A stretch of DNA of 64,000 nt from Annona cherimola (Eukaryota > Streptophyta > Magnoliopsida > Magnoliales > Annonaceae): NCBI GenBank assembly GCA_030490835.1, contig CM059972.1:10818264-10882263 (forward strand), written 5' to 3'. The position numbers and the translations under genes were made by a program. Under the pieces are notes generated by a model that was not told the DNA's origin, did not search any database, and saw only the letters and a list, made by a program, of their open reading frames with translations. Positions 12,913 through 23,459 of this stretch are shown here, piece by piece (position 1 is the first letter of the stretch; each line of letters opens with the position of its first letter).

Positions 12913-13002
12913 AACCCGAGTTTCATGAGCCCGAGTTGCACCCCTAATCCCACAAAAACATCATATCCCGTTTAAGCAAATCAATGGTAGGCAAATAAAT
13001 TT

Positions 13003-13521
13003 GGGTCATTATCTTGTGCACCCAAGTGAAAATATTTTTTTATTTTTAAAATTGTTATACAATCGTTAATCAAGTGTATTTAATATGTGTATTATTTTTT
13101 ACCATTCTAAAGATTATAAATATTTTTGAATTTTTTAAAATTAGTAGCATTTTTAGTAAAAAAAAAATGAAATTATTAGACAGCCAATTGAAGGCACACA
13201 CCGGCCAAACCCAAGAAGAAGACGAATGCAGAATAGTAGGGATCAAAGGCCATGGTGTCCGGAGATGGACTTAAGTGGACCAGATGTTAGGGTTTAGTGA
13301 TCTGGGCTTTTGATCATCGACAATGGACCTTTTCCATGAATATGCACGGGCTCCACGAGTAAAACGCTACTGATTTTAAAAAATCTAAAAAAATATTTAT
13401 AGGTTTTCAAAAATTGTAAGATTCGATACACATGTTATATATACTTAAATTAACAGTTGTATTAAAAAAAATTTAAAAATAGATTAAATGCATCAGGATG
13501 CACTAAGCCTAAGTACACTCC
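13003..13521. mobile_element. Pack-MULE, family C, carrying OSCP promoter DNA
   Basis: The left arm (13003-13171) and right arm (13361-13521) are inverted copies of the family C foldback arms. The left arm has 'aagtgtatttaatatgtgta', a TTTTTACCATT motif and 'aaaattagtagcatttttag'; the right arm has 'gctactgattttaaaaaatc' and later 'acacatgttatatatactta'. Where other C copies have only a short loop, this one holds 189 bp (13172-13360) matching the leader/promoter of the OSCP gene. Possible worn target duplications are AATAAATTT (12994-13002) and AATGCATTT (13522-13530), 7 of 9 matching. Capture of host DNA between MULE TIRs is the definition of a Pack-MULE. Confidence 0.75.
13172..13360. other. 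Captured copy of the OSCP promoter/leader
   Basis: Aligns along its length to 10897-11082, by eye roughly 80% identical with a few small gaps. Shared blocks include 'gccaattgaaggc', 'ccaagaagaagacgaatgc', 'agtgatctgggctttt/c' and 'atggaccttttccatgaata'. It keeps the site II TGGGCT (13303-13308) but has lost the palindromic TGGGCCCA. It has a telo-box TAGGGTTT (13288-13295) where the gene copy now reads TTAAGGACT. No OSCP coding sequence is included. Confidence 0.8.
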
Positions 13522-13684
13522 AATGCATTTAGGCGATTTTGAATAACTTTTGTTTAAGATTGCCATATTGGACACTAAATAGTGATTTTTTTTCAACCTT
13601 AACCCTAATTTTTTACATACCCTATGACAAACTTAGATAAATTTATAGTATGCATAATATTAGTAGTGTAAGTTATCGTGAAAT

Positions 13685-14952
13685 AAAATTAACGAGTCAT
13701 GCTATGAAATTGTGAGAAAGAGTAATTGAACACAGACTAAGACGGAAAACTAATATATCTGAAAATCAATTTGATTTTATGCCACGAAGATCAACCACTG
13801 AAGTTATTTTCTTACTTATACAACTATTTGAAAAGTATAGGGAGAAGAAAAAGAACTTATCATGATTTTTATTGATTTAGAAAAAGCTTATGATCGAATA
13901 CTAAAAAAGTTAATATGGCAATTGATGAGAAAAAAATAAATTAATAACAGATACATTGATATTATTATAGATATGTACGAGGGGGATGTTACGAATGTGA
14001 GTACCATAATAGAGATATTAATGTCTTCCTAGTTAAAATAGGTCTACATCAAGGCTCAACCTTGAGTCTTTACCTTTTTACCTTAGTAATAGATGAAATT
14101 ACTAGACATCTCCAAGAAGAAGTACCTTGGTGTATGTTATTTGCAGATAACATTGTTCTCATAGATAAAACTAAAGAAAAACTAAATTTAAAATTAAATA
14201 GGTGGGTAGATGTTTTAAAATCTAATAGTTTTAGAATTAGTCGCACAAAAACTAAATATATGAAAGCCAATTTTAATAATAGTGAGAACCCTGATGAGGA
14301 ATTAATTAAGATTTTAGATCAAGTAGTAACAAAAATTAATCACTTTCGGTACGTAGGATCAATAGTTCAAGAGAACAGAGAAATTGAGAAAGATATAATA
14401 CATAGAATTCAAACAAGATGGAAGAAATGGAGAAATGCGTCAGAAATTTTATATGACCGTCGAGTTCTAATCAAACTAAAAGGAAAATTTCATAATATTA
14501 TGATTAGACCTGCTATGCTTTATGAGGCAGAATGTTGGGTAGTTAAAGAACAACATATACAAAAAATGAGCATAGCGGAAATGATAATGTTAAGGTGGAT
14601 GAGTGGTAAAACAAGAAAAGATAAAATTAGGAATGAAATAACTCGAGAAAATTTAAAAGTAAGACAAATTTGTGATAAAAATGAGAGAAAATAGATTAAG
14701 GTGGTTTCGTCATGTTAAAAGGAGACCTAAAGTAGCACCAGTTATGAAAACAAAGTCTATCTAAATAGAAAGTGGTAGGAGAATGAGAAGAAAACCCAAA
14801 AAAATACGGATGGAAGTAATTAAACAAGATTTAAAAATATTATAAATTACAAAAAAATTAATCTTAAATCGCCAAGAATAGCGCAATTGAATTCATACAG
14901 CTGACCCCACCTAGGTGGGAAATGGCTTATGATGATGATGATGATGATGATA
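13685..14952 (+). mobile_element. RTE-type LINE, 5'-truncated, decayed
   Basis: The 3' part of a non-LTR retrotransposon. At about 13690-13920 the frame reads NISENQFDFMPRRSTTE and then IFIDLEKAYDRI, the conserved reverse-transcriptase blocks. After a frame break, a 210-codon open frame at 14062-14694 begins near the 'GLHQGSTLSLYLFTLVIDE' block and has FADNIVL in place of the catalytic FADDIVL, so one active-site Asp is lost. It continues through HFRYVGSIVQ and the RWFGHVKRRP-type C-terminus. The body ends in GAT units, the microsatellite tail typical of the RTE clade. No 5' end, endonuclease domain or target duplication was found. Confidence 0.8.
14931..14952 (+). repeat. (GAT)n microsatellite tail
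   Basis: Seven GAT units directly after the conserved 'ctaggtgggaaatggcttat' of the RTE 3' end. It marks the 3' terminus of that element. Confidence 0.85.
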
Positions 14953-15644
14953 TTAGTAGTCCGTGTAAAACTATGCAGTAATTTTACTTCACTATGATCA
15001 TTGGCATCACACCCTATTTCAAAGTCAACAGTTCTAATGCAGCAACCACTCTATCTTATTGGTTAATTTCCTGCAACCACTGTTTCTTCATAAATTTACA
15101 ATGGTTGAAATTAAAAATGTTTAAAATTTTAAAAATAAAAAAGTATACATAAATCTTGAAAAATAGGAAAACTTAGATATATAAGTTAAATATACATGAA
15201 TTAACAGTTATATGAAAAATAAAAAAAATTAAAGGATAGATTTTATGGCATAGGCTGACAAATGAATCTTAACAATATCATGGTATACAAGCAAATTGTG
15301 AAGCTAAGAATATAATTATTTGAAAACTAATAATATGTTTTCAATTCTATATAAGCATAAATGCAAGAACTCATGAATTATATAAGCTTGTGTTAGCATA
15401 GGTTAATAAGACCTAACCCACTTAATTTTGTATTCGACTTGCTTTTCATTCGAGCCTCCTCCGGAGATCATGCTTTCCCAATTAATTAGCAGATGTTATC
15501 TAATCATCAAATGTTTCCAACTTTGCTATCCAATAAGAGAAGATGTATATTCCCCCATTCAAGGAGCAAGAGAATAGACTGGAGACCATAGCCATTAAAA
15601 TCAACTGCTTTATTTCAATATTAATAATTTCACTTTTATAAAAC
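14953..15644. other. Intergenic, no gene seen
   Basis: AT-rich. A short piece around 15110-15240 resembles one family C arm (acttagatatataagttaaa ... ttaacagttatatgaaaaat). No coding signal. Confidence 0.4.
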
Positions 15645-16120
15645 TTCTTTTCTATATAACTTTTTTCGTATTTAAAATTTCTTGGTGGCTAATAGAAGAT
15701 TCTCTCAATTCATTATATTTAACATCATTTATAGTATTTTGAAAACTCTTTTATTTGTTTAATATCACTATATGTAAATCTCATTTATAAATGTGTAAAA
15801 TTAACATAATAAAATAATTTAATGCTGAAATATCAATTTTAAAGTAGCTTTTCAACATCTAAACTATATAAAATATCACTACTATATAGATAAATAATTT
15901 TATAAAGTATTATTATATTCTAATGCATGTGCGAATGAATTTAAGCGTTTTTTACAATTTTCACATGAATATACGTATTTCTCAACAAATGCAGTTCATA
16001 AACATACTTGATTTGATAAAATTTAATCTTCTAGATAAATAAATAATATTAAATATAATGAATAAATTAATTTTTTTTTATCAAAAATCAAAATTTTAAA
16101 ATTAAGGAGGTTAATTTTAC
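15645..16120. mobile_element. Foldback MITE, family G
   Basis: Inverted arms about a centre near 15890. The left has 'cattatatttaacatcattt' and the right 'aataatattaaatataatga'. The G core 'ataataaaataatttaatgc' is present. Termini are worn and no target duplication was found. Confidence 0.5.
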
Positions 16121-16149
16121 ACGGCTCTGCATCAAAGATTTGCAGAAGA

Positions 16150-16382
16150 TCTACGTTCCAAATAATCGCTTCCCCAACAGTAATCTATGTCGACAAAATA
16201 TCTTTTTGAGACTAGTCAATATCAATGTGTTGGCAGTTTCTTTCGTGATATTTTAAATGTGGCAGTTGAAATGACGCTCTTGGCAACTCTGCCAGTTGCA
16301 GCTGAAAGATCCTTCAAATTAGTCCAGCGGAATTGCTTGCCACTAACAAGTAACAACTAGTTCTTCTCATCAGAAATAAATC
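16150..16382 (+). pseudogene. Remnant of a hAT transposase C-terminus
   Basis: One frame reads SFFRDILNVAVEMTLLATLP and continues VAAERSFKLVQRNCLPLTSNN. This resembles the hAT dimerisation region (…LL.IPV..AS.ERSFSKLK…LR..), although the usual second Ser-Lys of SFSKLK is lost. The rest of the transposase is absent. The call rests on this one motif. Confidence 0.35.
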
Positions 16383-16452
16383 AGGTACCGAACCGAAACT
16401 GTTGTTAATTTTATATTTATATGGTTTTCTCCTATTACTTGAAGTGAACTAA

Positions 16453-16735
16453 GGGTGTGTTTAGGAACAGATAAAACTTTTGATGAAAAATTGTAGAGAT
16501 GAGAAGTTGTCAAAATGATGTGATATGATAGGAGTAATGATGATGAATAAATAGAATAAAAGTTGAAATATATAGGTTAATTGTGTTGGTAGTTGTGTAG
16601 AAATGATTGAAAAGTATGATAGTTGTATAGAAAAATGTGAAGAAATAATTAAAAAACGAGGGAGTTGTGGATAGTGAAAAATTTTAGATTGAAAAGTTTT
16701 AACTTGACAACTTTTTGTTGTTACCAAACACACCC
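16453..16735 (+). mobile_element. Tourist-like MITE, family B
   Basis: A 283-bp element with TIRs GGGTGTGTTTAGG and CCAAACACACCC. A perfect TAA target duplication lies at 16450-16452 and 16736-16738. Closely similar to the copy at 1592-1871. Among the best-preserved copies in the window. Confidence 0.9.
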
Positions 16736-16738
16736 TAA

Positions 16739-17869
16739 ATATCTTAGAAAAGAAATTAAGAAGGGTCTAAAAATTAGTTGGAATCAGGGAAAGTTCATCA
16801 CATGGGGAAGTGACCATCAAGACTCAGGAGAGATTCCATCCAAACACTTGCCTCGGCCAAAAAAATCGCGTGGCCCACCACTACAGGGACATACACTTCA
16901 ATGTAATTATTGTAGGTTGTGGTGCCGGCATATCTTCCTTTCCCATGTTGCAAGTGGCACATACGGGACCTCCATCCTTCACGTTCAATGAATGAGATGC
17001 CCCATGTGATTTTGCCCTTTTTGTTGGATATATATATATATATATATTTTTTTTTTTTGATTTTGCCAGAGCAGCAACCGCTCAATGGCAACTGCAGGAG
17101 ACGGGACCTTATTTTTTTTAGTTTTAAATTTTTTAGATTCAAAAAAATTTATCACGTTTAATGCATCCTGTCTTATGATGCTGACAAAAAATAATTTTCA
17201 TGAAAATTTTATATTTTGTAAAAAAAAATAGCATTTTAACTATTAAAATTTTTGAAAAATGCATAGTATATGCATTATATAACAGTTTTTCATACAATAT
17301 AACTCTCGAAATCATAAATAAAAAAAAGATATATTAAATACGATAAATATTTTAGATTTAAAAAGTATTTTAATTTTTTGAAAAAAAAAAAAACAGGGGC
17401 CCCTATGTACCATTATTTTAAGACATTGTCGCTCTGATGATAGTGATAAGAAGCGGCTCCATTAATCTAGCCTATAGTCATTGATACAAAAAATAAGCTC
17501 TTCATTCGTAGAAATCTTTTTAATGTCTCTTTTAACCTTAGGTGCTAACAATTAGCATTCAAAGTCGTCGTAATCAAAGTAAACAGCAAACAGAAATTTA
17601 GCCTGAATCATTAAACTTCTAAAAAATAATTATTTTGCCCACAGGCTATCAATAGCAGTGGTCGAAGTTTGGATTTTAGTAAAAGCTTAAAAGGAATAGA
17701 AAAACAACCGAATCTATTTAAAATCACCTGGTTCTAGTCACTAGATGCATGCAATTGTGCCAACTAAATTGGACCCGCCAATCTTAGCCAGGTTGGGATG
17801 GCTCCCAAAACCCTTTTCAAATTTTCTGTAATTTAATGATGTTGGAAAATGATAAAAAAGAAAAAAATT
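16739..17869. other. Intergenic, no gene seen
   Basis: AT-rich with a TA/T tract near 17028-17057. A run at 17130-17360 contains two short inverted segments ('attttttagattcaaaaaaa' and 'aaatattttagatttaaaaa'), possibly a decayed foldback element. No coding similarity. Confidence 0.4.
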
Positions 17870-17871
17870 TA

Positions 17872-18335
17872 AGTGTTTGTTTACTTAAAAACTTTTCAAA
17901 CTAAAACTTTTAAATCTAAAAATTTTCACTCTACATAACTACTTTATTTTTCATTATTTCTCTAATTCTTTGTAGACAATCATTGTACTTTTTAATTATT
18001 TATACACAACTATTCATATATTTTAACTTTATTTTCTCTACTCATCGTGAAACCTAATCTAGAATACCTAAGCGCGCTTAACTTTAGTGCACCCGGATGC
18101 AAATTTTTTTTTACATTTTTAAATTTTTTTTAAAGTTTTTAAAATATAAGAAAATAATATGATACGATAGGAGTAATAATGAGAAGTAAAAAGAATAAAG
18201 TTAAAATAAATAAATTAGTTATATAGATAATTATGTAGAAATGATTAAAATATACAAGGGAATATGTGTAGAAATAATTAAAAAATAGAAGAGTTGTGGA
18301 GAATAAAAAATTGTTCATCTAAATAAACACACCCT
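17872..18335. mobile_element. Two family B MITE copies, opposite orientation, with an intervening C-type end
   Basis: 17872-18048 is a family B half in reverse orientation; 18125-18335 is a family B part in forward orientation ending ACACACCCTAAG. Between them, 18050-18125 reads 'gcgcttaactttagtgcacc', the terminal sequence of a family C foldback element. The arrangement suggests insertion followed by deletion or recombination. Confidence 0.55.
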
Positions 18336-19319
18336 AAGATTTTGAAACAGTAAATCTCACTAACAAAGTTGCACTAAGATTGTAAAATGTCACTAGGGGC
18401 TATCCTGGTAGTAACACTTGGGGGCATGTTTGACACCCGCAGGTAATCAATTCCTCCTCTTGGAGTAAGAGTTTTAATAATTTTCCTTCTCAAGTGAGGG
18501 TTTTAACAATTTTCTTCTTGTGTATGGATTTTTACAAGTTTCTTCCTGTGTTCGGGGTGCCTATAAAAAAAATCCTTCATAATATACGGGTTGTGAATGA
18601 GTTTAATCGTAATATTAGTTGTCATGTATAAATACCAATAAAAAAAGGTACCAATGAAAATACAAATCATTACGAGCGTAGTTGGGAAATCTTATGCGTG
18701 GGCTCTGTTGATGTGCTTGGTAATGTTAATAACAAAAAAAGGTAATGTTTTCTTTCCTGTTCCAGAGGCCATTCTCAAGATATACCTGCAAGTCTTCCAC
18801 CGATGGAGTCGGTTTCACTCATTTTGGAATCTTGTAAAAGTAATGACAACATCACAAAGTCTTGAGTGGGCTATGCTATTTAAAAAAATTTATAATCATA
18901 TGTAAATTATGACGATGTTACTAAATTTGTAAAAATATCGTGATATACTAATTAGATCGTCCTAAGAAGAATTTAACGTCCATTTCATAACATAATAAAC
19001 TACCGTCTAGTTTGAAAGAAAATAAAAATAAAATATTCTTTAAGAAAAAGGAAAAATATATTAACCATTTTTTCTCTCTTTCATATGTTGACGTGGCATG
19101 TGCCTGTTATGGTTAACATTAACTTTTCATAATATCATTTATTTTTAAAAATATTTATTTTATCTTTATTTCTTTCTTACATTATGCTTATTTGCATCTA
19201 AGGACCTTATTTTTAACATTATTTATCTTCTTATTCTATAGACATTTTTTCATTATACAGAGGTATGTTTAGACTGAGAATGGAGAATTAAAAATGAAAT
19301 AGATATGATAGAAATAAAG
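18336..19319. other. Intergenic, no gene seen
   Basis: AT-rich. An open frame of 83 codons at 18654-18905 has no recognisable similarity and no supporting signals. Confidence 0.4.
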
Positions 19320-19616
19320 AGTTTATTTGGAAAATAATATAACTTTTAGATAAAAAAATTTTTAATATAAAAGTTGTTAAAATGGTAGAAAATGATAATG
19401 ATATAATAGAAGTAACAATGTGGTGTAAAAAGAATAAAGTTAAAATAAAAAAAAATTTAGTTGTATGAATAATTATGTATAAATTATTAGAAAATAGAGT
19501 AATTTTATAAGAAGATGTGAAGAAATAATTTTAAAAATAGAATAATTATATAGAGTAAAAGATTTTAAATTGGAAAGTTTTAGTTTGATATTTTTTTCAT
19601 TGTCAAATACACTCAT
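19320..19616 (+). mobile_element. Tourist-like MITE, family B, diverged
   Basis: Contains the family B order 'aaaatgataatgatataata', 'gtaaaaagaataaagttaaa' and 'gatgtgaagaaataatttta', ending CAAATACACTCATAA. Ends are diverged and the target duplication is unclear. Confidence 0.6.
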
Positions 19617-20167
19617 AATAAGAAAAAAATAGACAAGCTAATTATATAGAAATATATAGGAAAATGACTGAACATACATATGAAAAATGGTTGAATTATA
19701 AGTATAAAGAATAAAAAAATAGAAGGCAATTGAATATTAACTTTTGCATTTCAGTTTTCCGATTCTCATTTTCCTTCCAACAAACACACCCTTTACGCTT
19801 TCAAATCCAAAGTCCTCTGTTTTGCCGGTGATGGCATACGCGGTACACGACTGGTAAAAGCAAAGAACAGTGACAAGCATGCTTCATGGACAAACCCGAG
19901 TTGGGTTCTGTCTGTCTTCAAAACCAACTTGCGGCCTCCACAGCAGACAATAATTCTGCCCCCGAAAACAAAGATCCCTAAAGATGTAACCCCAAACCCA
20001 ACCACTAGAAGGCCACAAACTTCGTCATGTATTATTGATACAAAGTTCCCATCGAACACTACAACTGGAGACAATTAATGGCGAGCATTTTAGCTTGCAA
20101 GCTCAACCATGCCTCTGTTATGATGCTCTGAAATTAGAATAACCAGAAGACAAATCAAGGGCATGAA
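19617..20167. other. Downstream flank of the small GTGVFIP gene
   Basis: More GC than its surroundings around 19790-20070, which may be 3' UTR of the minus-strand gene at 20168. A 93-codon open frame here (19793-20074, minus) has no recognisable similarity and is probably chance. Confidence 0.35.
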
Positions 20168-20794
20168 CTACAAGTTAGAGATTCTTGATTGTTGATAAGA
20201 ATTTTTGTGATGCTTTGCATGATGGGAGGAAGTGAACCTCCCTGATCTGTTCTTCTTCCTTGGAATCGAACGGGGAATAAAAACTCCCGTTCCTTGGCTC
20301 GCTCTGGTGACATTATTAGCTTCATACACCATGGGAGGAACAACAAGAGAGCTGCCGTGTACATGGGAGAATGCCTGATCACATGTGGATTGCAAATGAG
20401 ACATAAACACAACAAGTCCTAAATATTTCAAAGTCATCAGCATCATCTACATTGCAACCCAACTGATAGACGTGATATTGATGGGTTTCTCTTTAAGCAT
20501 AAGGTCGTCGCTTATGGAGTCAAACCCATAACCACAAAATCCGTTGTCAAACTCCCAAACCGATAGAAAAAAGTCGAGAGTATCCATGGGTCGTATCAGA
20601 AAACATTCATATGAAATTATTAAAGAAATTGAATGAGAGAAGCGAGAAATGACCTGCAGGGAAACAGAGGGACAACAACATGCATTATGAGAAGGAGAAG
20701 TATCATGATCATCGTCATCCATGATAAGAAGTGAAATACGCTGGCTGAGGTCCGCAAAGAACGCGTCGTCCTCCACTTTTAGAGCAGCTTCCAT
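20168..20794 (-). CDS. Small protein of unknown function with a GTGVFIP motif
   Basis: Two exons on the minus strand join in phase 0: 20654-20794 (47 codons) and 20168-20374 (68 codons plus stop), giving 115 aa. The donor is GT (GTCATT, weak) and the acceptor is CAG; the intron is 279 bp. The first exon begins MEAALKVEDDAFFADLSQRI, followed by an acidic stretch (IMDDDDHD) and a CPSVSLQ end. The second begins AFSHVHG and carries GTGVFIPRS (residues 75-83), then a basic RKKNRSGR segment. I recall the acidic start, CPSVSLQ and GTGVFIPRS occurring together in small plant proteins of unknown function, which supports a real gene, but I know no assigned role. No signal peptide or membrane segment. 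Basic and acidic patches might suggest a nuclear protein, which is only inference. Confidence 0.65.
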
Positions 20795-21412
20795 GAGGTT
20801 GCTGAAAGCTAGCGGAGTTGTTGATGAGATACAAAGGAAGCAAGCTACTATGGCTTATACGCTACTACTACTACTACGAAACTAGTATCATTTTCCTTTT
20901 CTTTTCCAGCTTTGTGGCTGTGATTGGGTATTAATAGGAGATGGGGAAGCGGGAGGAAGCAGAGGTTGTGGTGGGTCATGAGGTAGGGCCCACGGGGTGC
21001 ATCTGGCCAATCTGGCGTGGGCCCCCACAGAGACGATGGAGTGCATGATGGCGTTATGCAGTTGGAGGGTGTGGGATTGGGATGGGGATGAGGGGCTGGC
21101 TGCCGGCAGCAACCGTGCCATGATATCAATCCAAGATAGACAACACATTCCTTCCACACATGACTCCAAATGGCTCGCTAGATTTCCTCTTTCTTCTATA
21201 TCTTTCCATGTCTTCCGTTTTATCCAATCCATTCTCGCCCACAAGATAGATGTACATAACGTGGCATGCTGCTCTCCACGTCAACTGGTTTCTTTTAGCT
21301 GCCAATAGCAAAATTCCTGTGTCACATCCTTCGGCCAGATACCAGGGAAGCACCTAAGGTGTTTTGAGTTTTTTTTTTTTTTTTTCCCTCTAATTTTTTT
21401 TTTTTTCATTTT
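20795..21412. other. Leader and promoter region of the small GTGVFIP gene
   Basis: A GC-richer block at 20940-21130, upstream of the minus-strand ATG at 20794. Overlapping open frames in it are Pro/Ser/His-rich and disagree between frames, as expected for biased non-coding sequence. No TATA box was assigned. A T-run at 21371-21406 separates it from the next MITE. Confidence 0.4.
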
Positions 21413-21660
21413 GGGTGTATTTGGGCAAAGCTTTTAGTAAAAAGTCTTAGGTATAAAAAAATTTTAGTTTGTAGAAAAATGATGTGTTATGATAGGGTAA
21501 CGATGAGAAGTAAAGAAAATAAGGTTAAAATAAATAAATTGATCGTGTAAATATTATATAAAATGATTGAAAAATAGGATAGTTGTATAAAAAATATAAA
21601 AAATAATTAAAAATAAGATAATTATAAAAATAAAGATTTTTAAGGTATATCAAATACTCT
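21413..21660 (+). mobile_element. Tourist-like MITE, family B
   Basis: Begins GGGTGTATTTGGGC and ends near CAAATACTCTTTTA, with the family signature 'gatgtgttatgatagg' and 'gattgaaaaataggatagtt'. Target duplication not clear. Confidence 0.65.
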
Positions 21661-22968
21661 TTTATATGAATGCACATATAATAATGTTTAGGACCATGAT
21701 ATTGTGCTTTTTATTTTTCGTTTTTTCATAAAATATTTTCTTAGGCATATTTAACTATATATTAAGTTGTACTATTTTACAATAATTTTATTTTAGTTTT
21801 AAAATTAAGTTTTTAAGGGGTGAAAATGACTTAAATGCTTTTGAAATCGATAATTTTAAAAAAATAAAAAATAAATACATAAAAATATTGTAAAATAATA
21901 AACTTTGATATATAAGTTAAATACAAGAATACATGTTTATGAAAAAATTAAATAAGAGAAAAAAACCAAAAAAAGCATCTCATCTATGCCGTACATACGA
22001 TGCGACGCAAAAAATCATTGGGCTAATCTTTATATATACGCATCACAGTAATCATGTGCAGCCGAATGCAGCCAGTGCAACTTAACCAAGTTGCAGCCGA
22101 TTGCATATGATCTTTTTATTTATTTGGGTTTTTTTCCGTTTTTATATGGGCGTATTTATTTCATGTAGTAAAATTTAGTATCTAAGGTTTAATATATTTC
22201 TAATAAAATTTTTAAAAATAATAATTTTCACCTCATTTTACTGTTGAATATATATAAGCATTGATTTCTGAAATTCTATACAAAAATGCAGAATTAGTGA
22301 TTTTTTTGAGAAACAGAATTAGTAATTTTTAATATATGAACTAAATATATTTCGGCCTGCATACAAATGAAAGAAACTGTAATTTTTTTTAAAAAGGGTC
22401 ATATACAATAGCCTCAGTACATGATTATTATCTGCATATGCTAAAGTTCATCATTTTTGGATATTTATGTTTTTATAAGTATATAAATCAACAATTTCAC
22501 CCTTTTTAACCTAAAATAAAGGTAACAACTGTTATTTTGAAATTATAAAATATAGATAGTAAATTTTGGTATTATCTAAGTACTTGTGCGCTCACCTGCT
22601 TATATAACGATGTATGAATAATCGTAATTACTAGAAATACATTTTCTCCATTTTAATACTTCCTTTGCAAAGATAAGGCTGCCCACACGAGTTGGGGGTC
22701 TCTATGAACACAGGTTGAGCTATTTGTTTAAATCCTCCACTAAAATTGGAAATTTCTAACTCAATCTTAACCAAAATAGGGCCTACCGATGTTGCCATGT
22801 CTCGCTTCAACTAAAATAAATAATTGCTCTATGGATGTTGTCCTTATCATCAAACACAAAGTACAATAATTGGACCACCCTATTTTTTTTTTTTTTGGCC
22901 ATCATATCCCCATCCAACCAACTTCGTACGCTCATCAATTGATCAGAGTGCCAAAGGAAAATGCTAAG
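21661..22968. other. AT-rich intergenic, no gene seen
   Basis: No protein-like open frame. A family C-like arm fragment may lie at 21835-21955 (aataaactttgatatataag ... gaaaaaattaaataagagaa). Confidence 0.4.
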
Positions 22969-23345
22969 CCAACGTTTTTTTAAAATGAAATTGTGTATAA
23001 ATGATTGAAATGTAAGGTGTTGTAAAGAAAAATGTAAAAAAATATATTAAAAAATAGAGCTGGAAATGAAAAGTTTTGGTTTAAAAAGTTTTCAATATAA
23101 AAGTTTTTAAATAAGAGAAAATGATGTGAAATAATAGAGGTCATGATAAGAAGTAAATAGAATAAAATTAAAATATATATGATAATTATATGAGTATTTG
23201 TGTATAAGTAATTGAAAAGTAAGATAATTGTATAGAAAGATGTGAATAAATAATTTAAATATTAAGTATTTATGGAAAGCGGAAAGTTTTAGATTAAAAA
23301 ATATTAATTTGAAAATGTTTTATTATAAGCAAACAAAATCCTAGA
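22969..23345 (+). mobile_element. Family B MITE remnants, one truncated and one longer
   Basis: 22969-23085 matches only the distal part of family B. 23086-23345 is a second, fuller copy with 'agagaaaatgatgtgaaata' and 'agaaagatgtgaataaataa'. Both ends are worn. Confidence 0.5.
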
Positions 23346-23459
23346 TAACATTAAAATATCAAAGAGTTTTGATACAATTGGTATGTAATGCAATCAATGA
23401 GAAGTTGTGCCATTCAACGTGACACAAATCAGATGACAAAGTAAATTTTGCTGACGAAT

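Larger units (their letters stand above)
11284..12946 (+). mobile_element. Non-autonomous hAT-like element
   Basis: A 1.66-kb element. The ends are TGGGGGTGCAACTTGGG and, on the other strand, TAGGGGTGCAACTCGGGC: the short TIR type of plant hAT elements. ATCCCAC occurs on both sides (11277-11283 and 12947-12953), consistent with a worn 8-bp target duplication. Subterminal regions are full of short repeats built on AACCCGAACCC / GGGTTAGGGTTG. The interior holds a GC-rich block (about 11500-12060, like an untranslated first exon), an AT-rich intron-like part, and a short start of an open frame at 12614. The transposase body is missing, so movement would need a partner element. Confidence 0.65.

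Noticed and set aside
14062..14694. A host gene of 210 codons
   Set aside because: The protein is the C-terminal part of an RTE reverse transcriptase with a mutated active site, flanked by more RT sequence in another frame.
19793..20074. Minus-strand open frame of 93 codons downstream of the small gene
   Set aside because: No similarity, and it is out of register with the upstream gene, which ends with its own stop at 20168. More likely 3' UTR.
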